A DNA stretch of 64,000 bases from Cannabis sativa (Eukaryota; Streptophyta; Magnoliopsida; Rosales; Cannabaceae), in the NCBI RefSeq assembly GCF_029168945.1, contig NC_083602.1:77768600-77832599 (forward strand), in the 5' to 3' direction. Each line of letters starts with the position of its first letter. Position 1 is the first letter of the stretch. The notes below the pieces were generated by a model that worked only from the letters and a program-made list of their open reading frames with translations, was not told the origin of the DNA and did not search any database. Shown here piece after piece: positions 1 to 11,094 of this stretch. The position numbers and the translations under genes were made by a program.

Positions 1-1953
1 CTTCAATCAATGACTTAATTGAATATTACCCATTAAGTAGTAACCACTTAATTTAGAAGATATTTCATTTTAAGATCCCATATTTATGAAATATCAACTT
101 AAAAAATATGCAAAGAATCTTAATAACCAATTCCTAAAATTCCTCAACTTAATTTATAATAGGAAATTCAAAAGATATTCAAATCTAAGTTGATTTGTTA
201 GATATAACTAAATCTCAACTTAAATAGGAATATTTAATGAAAATATAAAATTAAGATTCAGAAAGAATTTACATGGTTATAATTCTATATTTAATTAAAC
301 ACAAGAAAAATACATATAGTTTTTCTAGAATATTATTCTTCAAACTATGTTTTTCTTAAATTAATTTCAAGGAAGAATGAAATTAATTATGTTGCTAATC
401 AATTTTATTAGGTCAAACTAATATAATTAACCTAGCACAGTTATCCAAATCAGGCAAATGGGCCTTCACAATTGGGGTTGTTCATGTGAGGGGGGGCTGG
501 GTCCAGTATGTCGTACCCACTTCTAAGGCTCCCAACTCTCACACAAGGCTCAAAAGAGAGGAATTTAACCTTAAAATGAACAACTGTTATTAATTGAATA
601 GGCTCACTACTAAATGAGCCTAAATAAAATCTATCAGGTTATGATATTTTATTTAGCAACAATAACCTATATGTATCTACAACAGAAATTAAACATATAG
701 GCTCACACAAGCACACACATTTGGATGGATCCTATCATGTTACTAGGCCATACATTGATGAAAGAAGATTGTAAAAATTACCTGTTACAAATTATTTACT
801 TGATCTATCATCAATTGAACCATTGGTTAAAATCAGATCATTGGATCTATCAACAAGTTAACCATGGCAATTTAGATCAAGCAATAATAGGTTTTAGAAA
901 ACTTACAAACAATCTAAAACACATACTCCTGCAACAAGTTAGTTTTGGATAGTTGGATGTAGGATTTATTTAATTTTTAAATATATATTTCGAAAAAAAA
1001 TTCGGTTTTAAAAAAAATATTTAAAAATTAAACCTACAATTTTGAAAAATTAGGTTTTAAGTTACCTAAATATCATTTCAAAATAAATTGCTAACTTTCC
1101 TTTTAAATTTCATGTTATTTAATAAATTAAATAATAAAATAGAAAATGGTAAATACATACCCTTTTCTTATTTTACAATTTAATTTAAGTAAGAATAACA
1201 AAATTTTAAAGTTAACAAAAATACCTTATTTCCTCTTTTAAAATAACATGATTATTTTGATATTATTCTAATTAAGGTCAAGTTACCAAAAAAAATTGAT
1301 ATTTGACCTTAAAAAAAATAAAATAATCAAATTTTAAAGGAAATAAGAAAAGAGGTAAGCAAAACTTGATTTTTCCCATTTTCAAAAATCAAATTACACT
1401 AATATCTAAAATTAATTTTGAAAAATCAAATTAATTTATTTCTGATAATTAGATTTGAAATTTGAAAAATAAAAATCAATATATAAAACTACACAAAAAA
1501 TCGGAAGTTAATTCCATGAAATAGCATGAAAAATCGAAAAAAAAAATGAAAAATTGGATGAACAGTACGGATGGCATGCCAGGCATGCCCATCCCCGCGC
1601 GCCCAGGCGATGCATGCCGAGGATTCATGGCGCAGGAAGGCTGCTTGCAGCCATTCCGCGATCGTGAGAGGGTGTTCATCATCCCGATTTTTCCAATTTT
1701 CAAAAATTCATAACTAATTCAAATTAAATCGAAATCGAGTTCTCTAAAAAAGTAAATTGCTTAAAATTTTCCAAACTATCCAATAAAAATAATTACAGAG
1801 ACAGAAAAGTAACTATTTTTCCAAGAATTCACAAACAACAATCAAACATCAATATGACACACAAAGCAACATGATACCATCCAAAACACAAACAAATCGT
1901 TTTAAGTCCAAATTTATTGCAAGAAAATCAATTACCATGGCTCTGGTGCCAGT
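1..1953 (-). other. untranslated leader of minus-strand copia element (no gene)
   Basis: Very AT-rich leader without a credible reading frame. Next to the LTR (about 1935-1952) the minus strand reads TGGCACCAGAGCC, a variant of the initiator-Met tRNA primer site TGGTATCAGAGCC. At 1565-1690 there is an abrupt GC-rich patch (CGCGCGCC and repeated GCATGCC), which has a counterpart of different sequence at 46550-46745 and 49189-49240 in the sister copies. The block 420-735 is the reverse complement of 59610-59940. The small open frames here are chance. Confidence 0.7.
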
Positions 1954-3824
1954 TGTTGGAAGTTATTTTACCAGGAACTTAGATCTACTCACAAGTATGT
2001 TGATTTAACAACCTAAATAAGAACTTCTAAAACGATGGAAAATTAAACACATAAAAGTATCAGAAATCTTACATTGGGTGCAGCGGAATATATGTCTCCT
2101 CCCACTCAGATCTCTAACCCTTGATTCCTTTCTGTCACAGAGTATAATCAAGATCTGAGCTCGATAGTCCTTCTTTGTTGTTTCAGAATTCTACACAGCC
2201 TTCCTCACTATGATTGAGGTATTACTTGATGTGTGTGGGCACTACTCTATCACTCATAGATTTCGAAACAGAGAAGGTAGAGAGAGAGAGAGGGTGGCGG
2301 CTCAGAGAGTTTTTGAGTGAGAACATTCTGTCAGAATAATTTGTGTTCCAAAACTGAAGCCTTTACCTTCTATTTATAGAAGACCACCTAGGGCTATGAT
2401 TGAATTAATTGACATTTAAAAATTGAAAAATCAATGTGAAAAGGGAAGCATAGTGGCCGGCCTAGGCATTGTGGAAACAAGGCTTGTCACTTTTCCAACT
2501 TTCCTTTTCCTACATTGATAGTTTCCTGTTTTGTCAAAAACTGCCAATTCCTTTGTTGAACCATAAATGTCAAATCTAATTATTTAACAATTAAAATTAA
2601 TTATCAAATAATATGTTGTCATTTGTCATTTATTTACTAATAATAAAACTAATTAAAATTTCCTAATTAATAAATATGCCCTTCAAAATCTCTATTTACT
2701 GTTTTGCCCTTAATAAGTGATAAATTCTCAAATAGACACAGTCTAACTTGAGAATTATAATTGATTAATTAAAATCAATTAAATGAGTCTTACAAGTAAT
2801 ATTATCTCAACTAGTGGGGCGACCATGGGTCTATATATCCGAGCTTCCAGTAAGCAGATCTAGAATTTACTACTTAAATTCACTGACTTATTAATTCTTC
2901 GTTGAATCCACGCATAGAACTTAGAATTGCACTCTCAGTATATAGAATTCTCTATATGTTCCACCATATAGACACATCATTAATTATCCATTGTTATAAT
3001 CCTAATGTGATCAATGATCCTCTATATGGATGATTTACACTGTAAAGGGACTTAATTACCGTTACACCCTACAATGTATTTTATCCTTAAAACACTTAAC
3101 CCTGTATAAATAATATTTCAGCTAAGTGAAATGAGTACTCCACCATTTATCTCGTTTGGTTAAGCTCGAAGGAAATCACCCTTTGCTTACTATTCGCCAG
3201 ATAGAAGCTATAGATTCCATATTTATGTTAGCGCTCCCACTCAATCGCACTACCGTGTTTCCAAAATGTACGTATCACCCTGACCCAAAAGTAGGCTTAA
3301 CTAACAAATCAAAGAACACGAATAACACTCTTGAGATTGAGCCTAACCATATCAGGATTTCGATCATGTGATCTAGGATCCACTTAGTGATATTGAATTG
3401 AATAGATATTACGGTAAGTTTTATAAATCTATTTCAAAGTTCAATATCAGTCCATTCCAATGCATACTCCATGCATCCAACCTGCGCTTTACTTTAACCA
3501 ATGTTCTTGAAAGAACATAGCATTTCTCCAAATGCAAGTAAACTCTGTTGTAGATTGTCATATCAGTAAAACCCAGTGTTCTTATAAATCTAGGAATCCT
3601 TTATTCACGTAGTCATGTTTACTTTCCACAGTGTTGACAACACAATAAACATGATCAAGTATGTGAAAGGGGTTTGGATGAATTTCTAAATCAAACATAC
3701 AAACAATTGATTAAGTGAACCAAAACATACACAAATGAATGAAAAATACTTATGTTACTTAATTGATATTGAATAATATGGATTACATTGAAATAGAGTT
3801 TTATTTAGGGCATAAAACCCAACA
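1954..3824 (-). repeat. Angela-like copia LTR (complete, minus strand)
   Basis: 1871 bp, TG...CA ended: plus strand starts TGTTGGAAGTTATTTTACC and ends CATAAAACCCAACA. On the minus strand it therefore starts TGTTGGGTTTTATGCCC, like the LTR at 14517. Its left edge abuts the primer binding site, so this is the 5' LTR of the minus-strand element. Sense-strand landmarks shared with the other copies: the GTGTTGTCAACAC palindrome near its start and a CTATAAATAG TATA-like box near 2370. Confidence 0.85.
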
Positions 3825-5157
3825 ATTGAGTGGGAGCTCTAACATAAATATGGAATCTATAACTTGTATGTGATAAATAGAAAGTAAAGGATGATTTCCT
3901 TCGAGCTTGACCAAACAAAAATAAATGATGGAGTACTCATTTCACTGAGCTGAAATATCATTTATACGAGGTTAAGTGTTTTAAGGATAAAATATTTTTT
4001 AGGGTGTTACGGTAATCTAAACCCTTTACAGTGTAGATCATCTATATAGAGGATCATTGTTCAAATTAGGATTATAATAATGGATAACTAATGACGTGTC
4101 TATATGGTGGAACATATAGAGCGTTCTATATACTGAGAGTGCAATTCTAAGTTCTATGCGTGGATTCAACGAAGAATTAATAAGTCAGTGAATTTAAGAT
4201 ATAAATTCTTGATCTTCTTATTGGAAGCTTGGATATATAGACCCATAGTCCCCATACTAGTTGAGACCATACTGCTTGTAAGACTCAGTTAATTTATTTT
4301 GATTAATCAAAAAAAATTCTAAACTTAGACTTTGTCTAGTTTATGAATTTTCACAAAGCAAGGGCGAAATTGTAAAGAAAAGAGAATTATAGGTTTATTT
4401 ATTAATTAAGAGACTTTATATGTCTAATTAATAAATATATTAAATGACAATATTATTTAATAATTAATTTTTAGTTATTAAATAATTAGAGTTGCCATTT
4501 AAATTATTAAATTGGAAAATTGGCATTTTTGAGAATATGGGATATAAAAATGACAAAATTACAAAATTGCAAAGTGGGCCCAATCCACTATCCATGGGCG
4601 GCACACTTAGTGTAATTTTCCTATTATTTTTCTATTATTTTTCTATTATTTTTCTATTATTTTAATGCCAAATAAATCTAACCAAAACCTAGGTGGTTAC
4701 CTATAAATAGATAGTGATGGCTCACATTCACACTTAACTTTTGTTAACTTTGTCAGATGAAAACTGAACCTCTTTCTATTTACCCTAGCCGCCACTTCTT
4801 CTTCTTTTTTCCTCTTCAATTTTTTGAACCTTGAGTGAATGAGTGAGTGCCCACACACATCAAGTGGTATCTCAATCATAGTGTGTAAGACTGCAGGAGA
4901 TTCCAAACAACAAGAAGGAGATTCAACATCAAAGGAAGGAGAGAAAGAGATCTAGGTTCAGATCTTGGTGATGCTCTGCTACAGAAAGGAATAAAGGGCT
5001 AGAGATCTGAACGGAAGGAGTCATTATATTTCGCTGCACCCAATGTAAGGTTTACTAAACTTTATATGTGTTTATTTCATTGTTTTAGAATTCATATTAG
5101 GATGTTAATGAAACATACTTGTTAGTAAATCTAGATCCTGGTAAAATATATCCAACA
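3825..5157 (+). repeat. Angela-like copia LTR, 5'-truncated
   Basis: Matches the solo LTR 14517-16391 from its motif ATTGAGTGGGAG (about 570 bases into the LTR) to the terminus TATATCCAACA. Contains a CTATAAATAG TATA-like box at 4701-4710. It lies head-to-head with the complete minus LTR 1954-3824, making an inverted repeat with arms of about 1.3 kb. Confidence 0.85.
4621..4664 (+). repeat. 11-bp tandem repeat in copia LTR
   Basis: Four consecutive copies of CTATTATTTTT. The solo LTR at 14517-16391 has essentially one copy at the same place, so this is a local expansion in this LTR. Confidence 0.85.
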
Positions 5158-5693
5158 GTACTACATGTTAGTCGATAAGGGTGGTGTTTTTAATACTCTT
5201 AGACTACACCAAACCAGGTTTGTAGACTTGCCTTAGTGCTAGAAAGTTTACTGATGAGATAGTGATTACTCTGGGGGTGGAGTAATAATTTTGGTGAAGT
5301 GTAAAAACTGATCTGGAATCTCTAACTATACCAGTGAGACTAGATGTTAAAGTTGCAGGAAAGATACTTAATCAGCCTAGGGAAAGTTCTATAAAATTTT
5401 GGCATTGTACCAATAATGAATTAACTACTAGTGTTACTTCGTTACTAACACAGAAGTAGTTGCCAAAAAGTAAAGAATCCAGTTTCCCTAGAGGAGTAGA
5501 CATATACAGAGGAATTTCACAATATCAAGAATTTTGTGATTAAGGAAATGTAATGGTGGAGAAAGGATGTATTGTATACAACCTGTCAGATCCTATTACG
5601 GATAGAATAGTACATACTACACTTGATCTGGATATAAAGGTGTTGAGATTATTTGAAATGCACTTTTGTTTTATATTAGTGCAAGTGGGAGTT
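5158..5693 (+). pseudogene. copia pol 3' end (RNase H terminus) remnant
   Basis: Translated on the plus strand this carries scattered pieces of the last part of a copia polyprotein. The clearest is at about 5540-5670, reading GNVMVEK ... NLSDPIT, which corresponds to the conserved block near the end of copia RNase H (a 'gdvvvek ... ladpltK' type motif). Several stops and frame changes interrupt it. A purine-rich stretch GCAAGTGGGAG just before the next LTR at 5694 fits the polypurine tract. The first bases directly follow an LTR terminus with no primer site, so the front of the element is deleted. Only the pol 3' end is supported. Confidence 0.6.
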
Positions 5694-6467
5694 TGTTAGG
5701 TTTTGTGCCCTAAATAAAACCCATTTTAATATAATTAGATTTACTAATTAATAAGAGATTAGAAATTGCTTTTATGTTACATGGTTCACATGATTATGTT
5801 TAATGTATAAATTCTATTAAGTCCAGAATATATATGAATATGTATATATCTATTCATGATTACAGTGTCGTCAACACAGTGGAATATAATCATGATTAAA
5901 GGTTGAAAAGTTTAATTCCCATGATTTTTCAGTTCACTGGATTTAGACTGACATGATAATCAGCGATAAGGTATACTTACACCTTGGATAAGTGTTATGT
6001 CCTTTCTAGGGCATTGGCAAAGTTTACTAGTATCGGATGTATGGAGTATACATTGGAAGGGACTGATATTGATCTTTGATAAGATATCATAAACTTACAT
6101 TTATATCTTTCTAAGTCAATAACAATGGTTGATCTTAGGTCTATGGATCTTAATCGTGATATGGTTAGGCTCAATCTTAGTTGTATTATTTATGTTCTTC
6201 AATTTTTTCGTTCAAGTAAAACCAATTGGATCTTCTTGTTACATACAGATTAAGGACATGGTAGTTCAATTGAGTTGGAGCACTAATCATATATATGGAA
6301 TCTATAGCTTCTATAGGTATTTAGAAGTGAAACGATGATTTCCTTTGAGCTTTTCTTGATAGAGATAAATGATTGAGATATCATTTCAGTAATTATATTA
6401 GTTTACTAAAATATCATTTATAGGTAGCTAAGTGTTTTAAGGATAAAATACATTGAAGGGTAGAACG
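5694..6467 (+). repeat. Angela-like copia LTR, 3'-truncated
   Basis: Begins TGTTAGGTTTTGTGCCC directly after a purine-rich tract, so it is the 3' LTR of the deleted element. It matches the solo LTR down to about GGATAAAATACATTGAAGGG, then changes at about 6465 into Tat-like RNase H sequence. The break carries a short shared GGT/GGTCC between the two sequences. Confidence 0.8.
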
Positions 6468-6486
6468 GTCCAAAAGCGTCTGGTTT

Positions 6487-6714
6487 TTACAATAGTTGGC
6501 GTAATGGCTGGTCGGTGTACACCCGAACAAGATGAGCCTGGAAATAACGCCTTAACTTCCTTGTTGCTAAAATTAGATAGTAAGTAAGCTTCTCTATCAA
6601 AGGATACCATCCCTCAGCTTCAACGAGTCTTTTGTTGATATAGTAGGCTGGATGTTGGACGTTGTTCTCTTCTCTTATCAGCAAGGCATTTACAGCGTAT
6701 TCTATAATAGCCAA
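6487..6714 (-). pseudogene. gypsy RNase H fragment (Tat-like a1)
   Basis: 75 codons open on the minus strand with blocks typical of the RNase H joined to RT in Tat/Athila-group elements: a LLIREENNVQHPAYYI strand, KRLVEAE, then LATRKLRRYFQAH and YTDQPLRQLL. The catalytic Glu region is altered (IEKL retained) and the frame breaks on both sides. The upstream part of the domain lies at about 6715-6900. Confidence 0.75.
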
Positions 6715-6899
6715 GTATATTCATAATTCTTCCCTGTCTAGGGGTTTGGAGAGTATGAGACGCCTTGCAAGTTGTCTTTTTAATTCTTGATAGGCGTTCT
6801 CACATTCCTTCATCCATTAAAATTTCTTGCTACCTCGAAAGATGTTGAAGAAAGGAACACACTTGTCTATTGACTTCGAAACAAATCTACTGAGTGCGG

Positions 6900-7630
6900 C
6901 TATCCGACTAGTTAAGCTTTCGACTTCCTTAGTATTTTTGGCAATTTCATATCCAGGAGGGCTTGTATTTTCTCTGGATTGGCTTCGATACTTGGAGCAT
7001 TAATAATTAAACCAAGAAACTTACCTGAGCTGACTCCAAAGGAGAACTTTAAGGGATTGAGTTTCATGTTGTATTTTTTGAGGATTTTGAAGCATTCATC
7101 CAGGTCCTCTATATGCCCCCAACCTTCTTCGATTTGACAAGCATGTCATCCACGTATACCTCCATATTTCATCTTATCTAGTCTATAAACATTATATTCA
7201 CTAGCCTTTGATAGGTAGCTCCAACATTCTTTATACCAAACGACATGACTTTATAACAGTACAGACCCATATCTGTTCGGAAACTTTTATGTTCTTTTTC
7301 TGGTGGAAGCATTCTGATTTTTTATACCTCGAATAGGCATCAATGAAGCTTAGGATTGGTAAAATCAATGCACAGTCACCATTTTTTATTGGGCTTGGGT
7401 ACCAGTACGTGGTTAGATACCCAAGCTGGGTATAAAGCTTCAATGATGAACTTGTTGTCACATAGTCCCTCTACCTCTTCTTTCAATGCTTGTGCTTGTT
7501 CCTTGTCGAAAGTCTTCTTTTTTTTTTCTGAACGCGGCAAAAATTTGGGTCAATGTTTAGGGCGTGAGATATTATAGAAGGATCAATACTGACCATATCC
7601 TTGTGTGACTAGGAAAAAATGTCTAGGTTT
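6900..7630 (-). pseudogene. gypsy reverse transcriptase remnant (Tat-like a1)
   Basis: Minus-strand translation in several frames gives RT. The polymerase active site YVDD is readable at 7145-7156 (minus strand TACGTGGATGAC, followed by MLV). FIDAYSRY (about 7335-7360) corresponds to the RT block with the first catalytic Asp. IDPSIISHALNIDPNF near 7555-7600 corresponds to the segment just before RT. Frameshifts and stops prevent a continuous product. Compared with a2, the YVDD here is still intact. Confidence 0.7.
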
Positions 7631-7929
7631 GCTCTTAGAAATTTAATTAAAGCTAATTTTTTTCAAGCAACAAACCTTTGCCAAATTTGAGTTTCCTGGT
7701 CAGGATATTTGGGTCAATTTCTACTTCTTCCAGTTCTTCTACCCACCCTACATTTGTATTTGGTCACCCAAGTTGGGGATCCATATCCTCGTCCCCACCT
7801 TGGGGGACTCCCTATTGGGCAATACTTTTTCCCTTGTTTGACCTCTAGCCGAAGGTATTTCACTTTTTGACCTTAGTTAGGGCAAGGTTATAGCATTCCC
7901 ATGCTATTCTTTAATTCACTTTGTGGCAC

Positions 7930-8340
7930 CCTGCCCCATTCTTTGTTGGGAACTTGAGGCAAAAATGAAAAACTGATGTGAAAGCTTTTAAGTCATATAG
8001 GGTCCGTCGGCCTAACATGACATTGGAAGATGATAGGACATTAATTATCAAGAATTGTGCCATCAGAGTTATGGTCCTGGGAGCTTATCCAACAATGAGG
8101 GGTAGACAAATTTGCCCTCGAGGTGCAACGCTCTGGCAAGAGAAGCCATATACAAGTTGGGTACAGGGGATTAAATCTTTAAGTTGGAGTCTTAACTTCT
8201 CATATGTTGTCTTAAACAGGATGTTTGAGGAGGCTCCATTGTCTATCATAGTTCGGGCCACTGTCTTGTTTGCTATCTATACTTCCACAACCAGGGGGTC
8301 ATTGTGCGGGAAGTAGACATTAATAGCATCTGCTTCGGTA
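7930..8340 (-). pseudogene. gypsy aspartic protease remnant (Tat-like a1)
   Basis: On the minus strand the residues TMIDNGASSNIL occur near 8220-8265; DNGAS is the active-site form used by Tat-lineage proteases in place of DTG/DSG. Downstream residues VAPRGQICLPL match the second conserved strand. A stop follows shortly after. The plus-strand open frame over the same bases (7978-8316) is its shadow. Confidence 0.65.
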
Positions 8341-8499
8341 AAAGTTATAGTGCGTTCCCCTACCCATGGTATTTTTTTCTTTCTCTCCTCTACGGTAAGA
8401 ACTATTTCTTTTTGTTCGTGCTTCAGGCTCGGGCATACTTTTCCTGAGCATTCCCCGAGTCTCCAACTGGATGTGGGCCCCCAATAATAACTTGTAAAT

Positions 8500-9945
8500 G
8501 CCCATCCACTGGTGGAGTTATTAATAGATTATGATTACGTCTGTTTGGGCGGCCCTTTGATTATGATCGGCCTTGATATAATTTTGCAAATGCAGATTAT
8601 TTTTTCTAATCAAGAATTCAATTTCCTACTGCAGGTTATTGCACTCGTTTGTGTCATGGCCATAACCAGCATGAAATTGGCAAAATATAGATGTATCTCT
8701 CTTACTTACTTCCTTCTTCATAGGAGAGGGTTTTTTGTACGGGACCATAGACTGGGTTTTTGCGTAAATTGTCTCTAGATCGTCAATCAGAACAGAAAAG
8801 GTAGTAAACTTTGAGGCATTTTCCTTACGGTTATGTTCAGCAGTGCCAATGAACTTTCCCTTCTTATTGTTACCATGTTTTCTACTTTATTAGAACTCTT
8901 CCCACTCGGATTCAAACTACTAGGATACTGTGGATTTTGAGTAGGTGCCCTTGGAAAGGAGATATGTTGCTGGCCTTTCTTATGTTCGATTGTGTCCACA
9001 CTCCGAACAGCCTCATCAAGCTTAATAATTCCATCTGCTCGACCTAGAAATTCAGCTATGGACCCCACGGGTCAAAACCTTTTGATGTATTTCAACAGTT
9101 CCCCAAGCGACTCAATGCGCGCCAGTATGGCGGTTAGCCTTCCCTCCTCGATTAACCCCTTAACCTTTGTATCTTTTGTCATGAACCTGCTTATATAAGC
9201 TCCGAGAGGTTCTCCTAGGACTTGTTTTACCTTGACCAAGGCTTTAGGTGCCAGGGGAGTTCACGGGAGGAGGAGAACTGTGTGTGGAATTTTTAGGAGA
9301 GGGCTTTCAACAAATTAAATCTTCGTGGTGGTACCTTGAAGTACCATTGTAGGGTGGCCTCTCCAAGTGTACCAGGGAACATTCTCAATCTTACGTCACC
9401 TCGTACCCTTGCAGGTCCATCTGTATCTCAAAATATTTAAGATGTGATAATGGGTCCTCTTTTCCCATCTGCATCTTCTAAGTCGGCATCTTGAATTTTA
9501 GGGGTGACTCAAGGACTTCAATCTCCTAGGAGAAGGGTGATCCACGTACTCGGTCCAGCTCGAGATTAGTGAGTTTTGGGCTGGTCAGGCTTTGTACCAT
9601 GTTTTCTCGTTGATCCAATTGCACTTGCACAAATGGATGAACTAGTTCAGCCTGTTGACTAACTTGTGTCACATCAGGATCTCTTGGATCTAGGTCCGAG
9701 ATGCGGATGCCCGGTTGGGCAGCTGGTTGGACGTAGTGTTCGTCCAGACCCCTTCTTCTATTCAGGTTAGCCCTGAGGTTGTGTGCCGCACCCAATCTAT
9801 TAAATATCAAGGTACCAGATGGTCTCAGTGTCTGACTTGTTTGTTTGATGGGTTGGCCAGAATTTTTAGCCTTGATGAAGTTATTAGGTATAAGTCTAGC
9901 CAAAGGGCGGTCAAGAAGGATTTGGCTATCTACCGCTTGGCCCAC
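8500..9945 (-). pseudogene. gypsy gag remnant (Tat-like a1)
   Basis: Minus strand. The N-terminal part (9526-9945, 139 codons open) includes DLDPRDPDVTQ and ends at NLELDRVRGSPFS, the run-in to the retrotransposon gag core; the core (about 9100-9520) is broken. Near 8640-8705 a CCHC-like knuckle reads CQFHAGYGHDTNEC, the usual gag knuckle form of Tat-lineage elements (C-x2-H-x4-H-x4-C), followed by NNL and a stop. The same knuckle in a2 reads CGFHVGYIHDTNEC. No start codon can be fixed. From 9946 to the primer site at 10455 the sequence is leader or N-terminal gag with no recognisable domain. Confidence 0.7.
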
Positions 9946-10454
9946 AGGTTAGACCTATGGCCAGGGATTGGACGGCTGACCATTATGAGTTTGGGTGGTA
10001 TGCCCAGCAGCATACTCTTCTATACTTCTCAATGGGATACTGGACACGGTAGATGGTTGTTGATTAGCGACTTGGTAGGCCCTCCTTATTAGTATGGTGG
10101 TTTACCTCGTGCAATCATCGATGGTTGCTTCCTGAGCCTTCAAAGTTTCCATCTCCCTATCCCTCAACTCTATAAAGTTGCATCTTTGCTCGTCGAACGT
10201 GAGGTTTATAACAGCACGGAGATCCTCCTAATCATAATCCAAAGCGTTATTATGTCCTTGCATCAGTCCAAGGGCCTGCACGGAGGTTGTGTATTGGCCT
10301 GTTTGGGATTTGTCCCTGGTGGTCCTCTCATATTCCCAAGGGTTTGTACATTAGGATTTGTCACCATTCACCCTGATCAACCATGCCTCTGCAAGTTTGC
10401 ACCACCATCTTCCATGCCTGTTAAACTTAAGACAAACAACAAACTTGGGTTTTT

Positions 10455-10473
10455 GCTCTCAATGAAAGCACCA
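10455..10473 (-). other. primer binding site of element a1
   Basis: Minus strand TGGTGCTTTCATTGAGAGC, three bases inside the 5' LTR terminus. The same site, slightly changed, lies inside the 5' LTR of element b at 18608-18626. It has the TGG start expected for pairing with the CCA end of a tRNA. Confidence 0.75.
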
Positions 10474-10476
10474 AAA

Positions 10477-11094
10477 TGTTGACCTCGCTTTTAGCCAAAG
10501 AGAGTGAGTCAATTATTAAGCGATTCAGAATATAATTAAAATAGAGCAAAAAAAAGTAAGTAATAATGAACACCAGATTTTAAAGAGGTTCGGCCCCGTA
10601 AGTGTGGTAATAGCCTACTCCCCTTAGATTGTATTAACTTGAGACAAAGAACAATGTGTTTTTCTCTCTCAAAGCTCTTACAATGAAATCTGTGAGTAAT
10701 TCTCTTAGATCTCTCTATGAAGCAATTCTATCGATCCCTTTCACAGTGAAGCTAAGTCATTATTCATTACATAATTATGATACACAAAATAGGAAATTGG
10801 AACAAGTTGCCATATTCCTCTGACTCAATCCCACAATCGTAGGCATTATCTTCGTGCCTAGACATCACGAGATCATTCTGAAGTAGTTAAGTCCTAATAA
10901 GTGGTTTAGAAAGCCAAATCTATGCCTGCTCGGATGATCTGGCCTTCACCCTGCTCGGATAATTAGAAATTATACATGCAGATGTATGATATAAAGTCTG
11001 CCCAGGACATTTATCTCTGCCCAGATGCGAGGAATGCAGGACACATGTCACTTGTGTATTTTGCCACGTCATTGTGCAAAAAAATGGGATAACA
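10477..11094 (-). repeat. Tat-like LTR, type a (5' LTR of a1)
   Basis: 618 bp, plus strand TGTTGACCTCGC...GGATAACA. The second copy of this LTR type is 30607-31283 in element a2, recognisable by ACACCAGATTTTAAAGAGGTT and by the final TCATTGTGCAAAA. Downstream bases GTATT (11095-11099) are the candidate TSD; its left partner is lost with the truncated end of the element. Confidence 0.8.

Larger units (their letters stand above)
1..3824 (-). mobile_element. Angela-like Ty1/copia element, 5' part, minus strand
   Basis: Read on the minus strand this is a 5' LTR (1954-3824), a primer binding site and about 1.95 kb of untranslated leader running off the left edge of the window. The same leader, in plus orientation, occurs at 46266-47654 and 58892-61870, where it leads to a copia gag; that is how this copy is classified. 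No gag is reached before the edge. The element was inserted into the LTR of another member of its own family: the bases after its LTR (ATTGA, 3825-3829) resume mid-LTR of a plus-strand copy. The left TSD lies outside the window. Assignment to copia is firm through the relatives; the lineage name Angela is my inference from LTR length and terminus. Confidence 0.75.
3825..6467 (+). mobile_element. Angela-like copia element, large internal deletion
   Basis: Plus-strand copy reduced to a 5'-truncated LTR (3825-5157), 536 bp of interior holding the 3' end of pol (5158-5693), and the first 774 bp of the 3' LTR (5694-6467). No PBS, leader, gag, protease, integrase or most of RT lies between the first LTR and the pol end, so an internal deletion is required. 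The missing start of the 5' LTR is explained by the insertion of the minus-strand element at 3824/3825; the 3' LTR breaks at about 6467 against Tat-like sequence. Confidence 0.7.
6468..11094 (-). mobile_element. Tat-lineage Ty3/gypsy element a1, truncated
   Basis: Minus-strand order: 5' LTR (11094-10477), primer binding site, gag, protease, RT, RNase H, then loss of everything downstream (archaeal RNase H, integrase, 3' LTR). Element a2 at 30607-39783 is a close relative and supplies the missing parts for comparison. It was inserted in the 3' LTR of element b: the bases after 11094 resume inside that LTR at GTATTAATACC. All coding parts are broken. Confidence 0.75.

Noticed and set aside
725..952. 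75-codon plus frame in the copia leader
   Set aside because: Antisense to the leader of a minus-strand element, AT-rich, and broken in the sister copy at 59400-59640.
7978..8316. 112-codon plus-strand open frame
   Set aside because: It lies over the protease relic of element a1, which reads correctly on the minus strand (DNGAS); this is its shadow.
9715..10092. 125-codon plus-strand open frame
   Set aside because: Opposite strand of the a1 gag region; no domain of its own.
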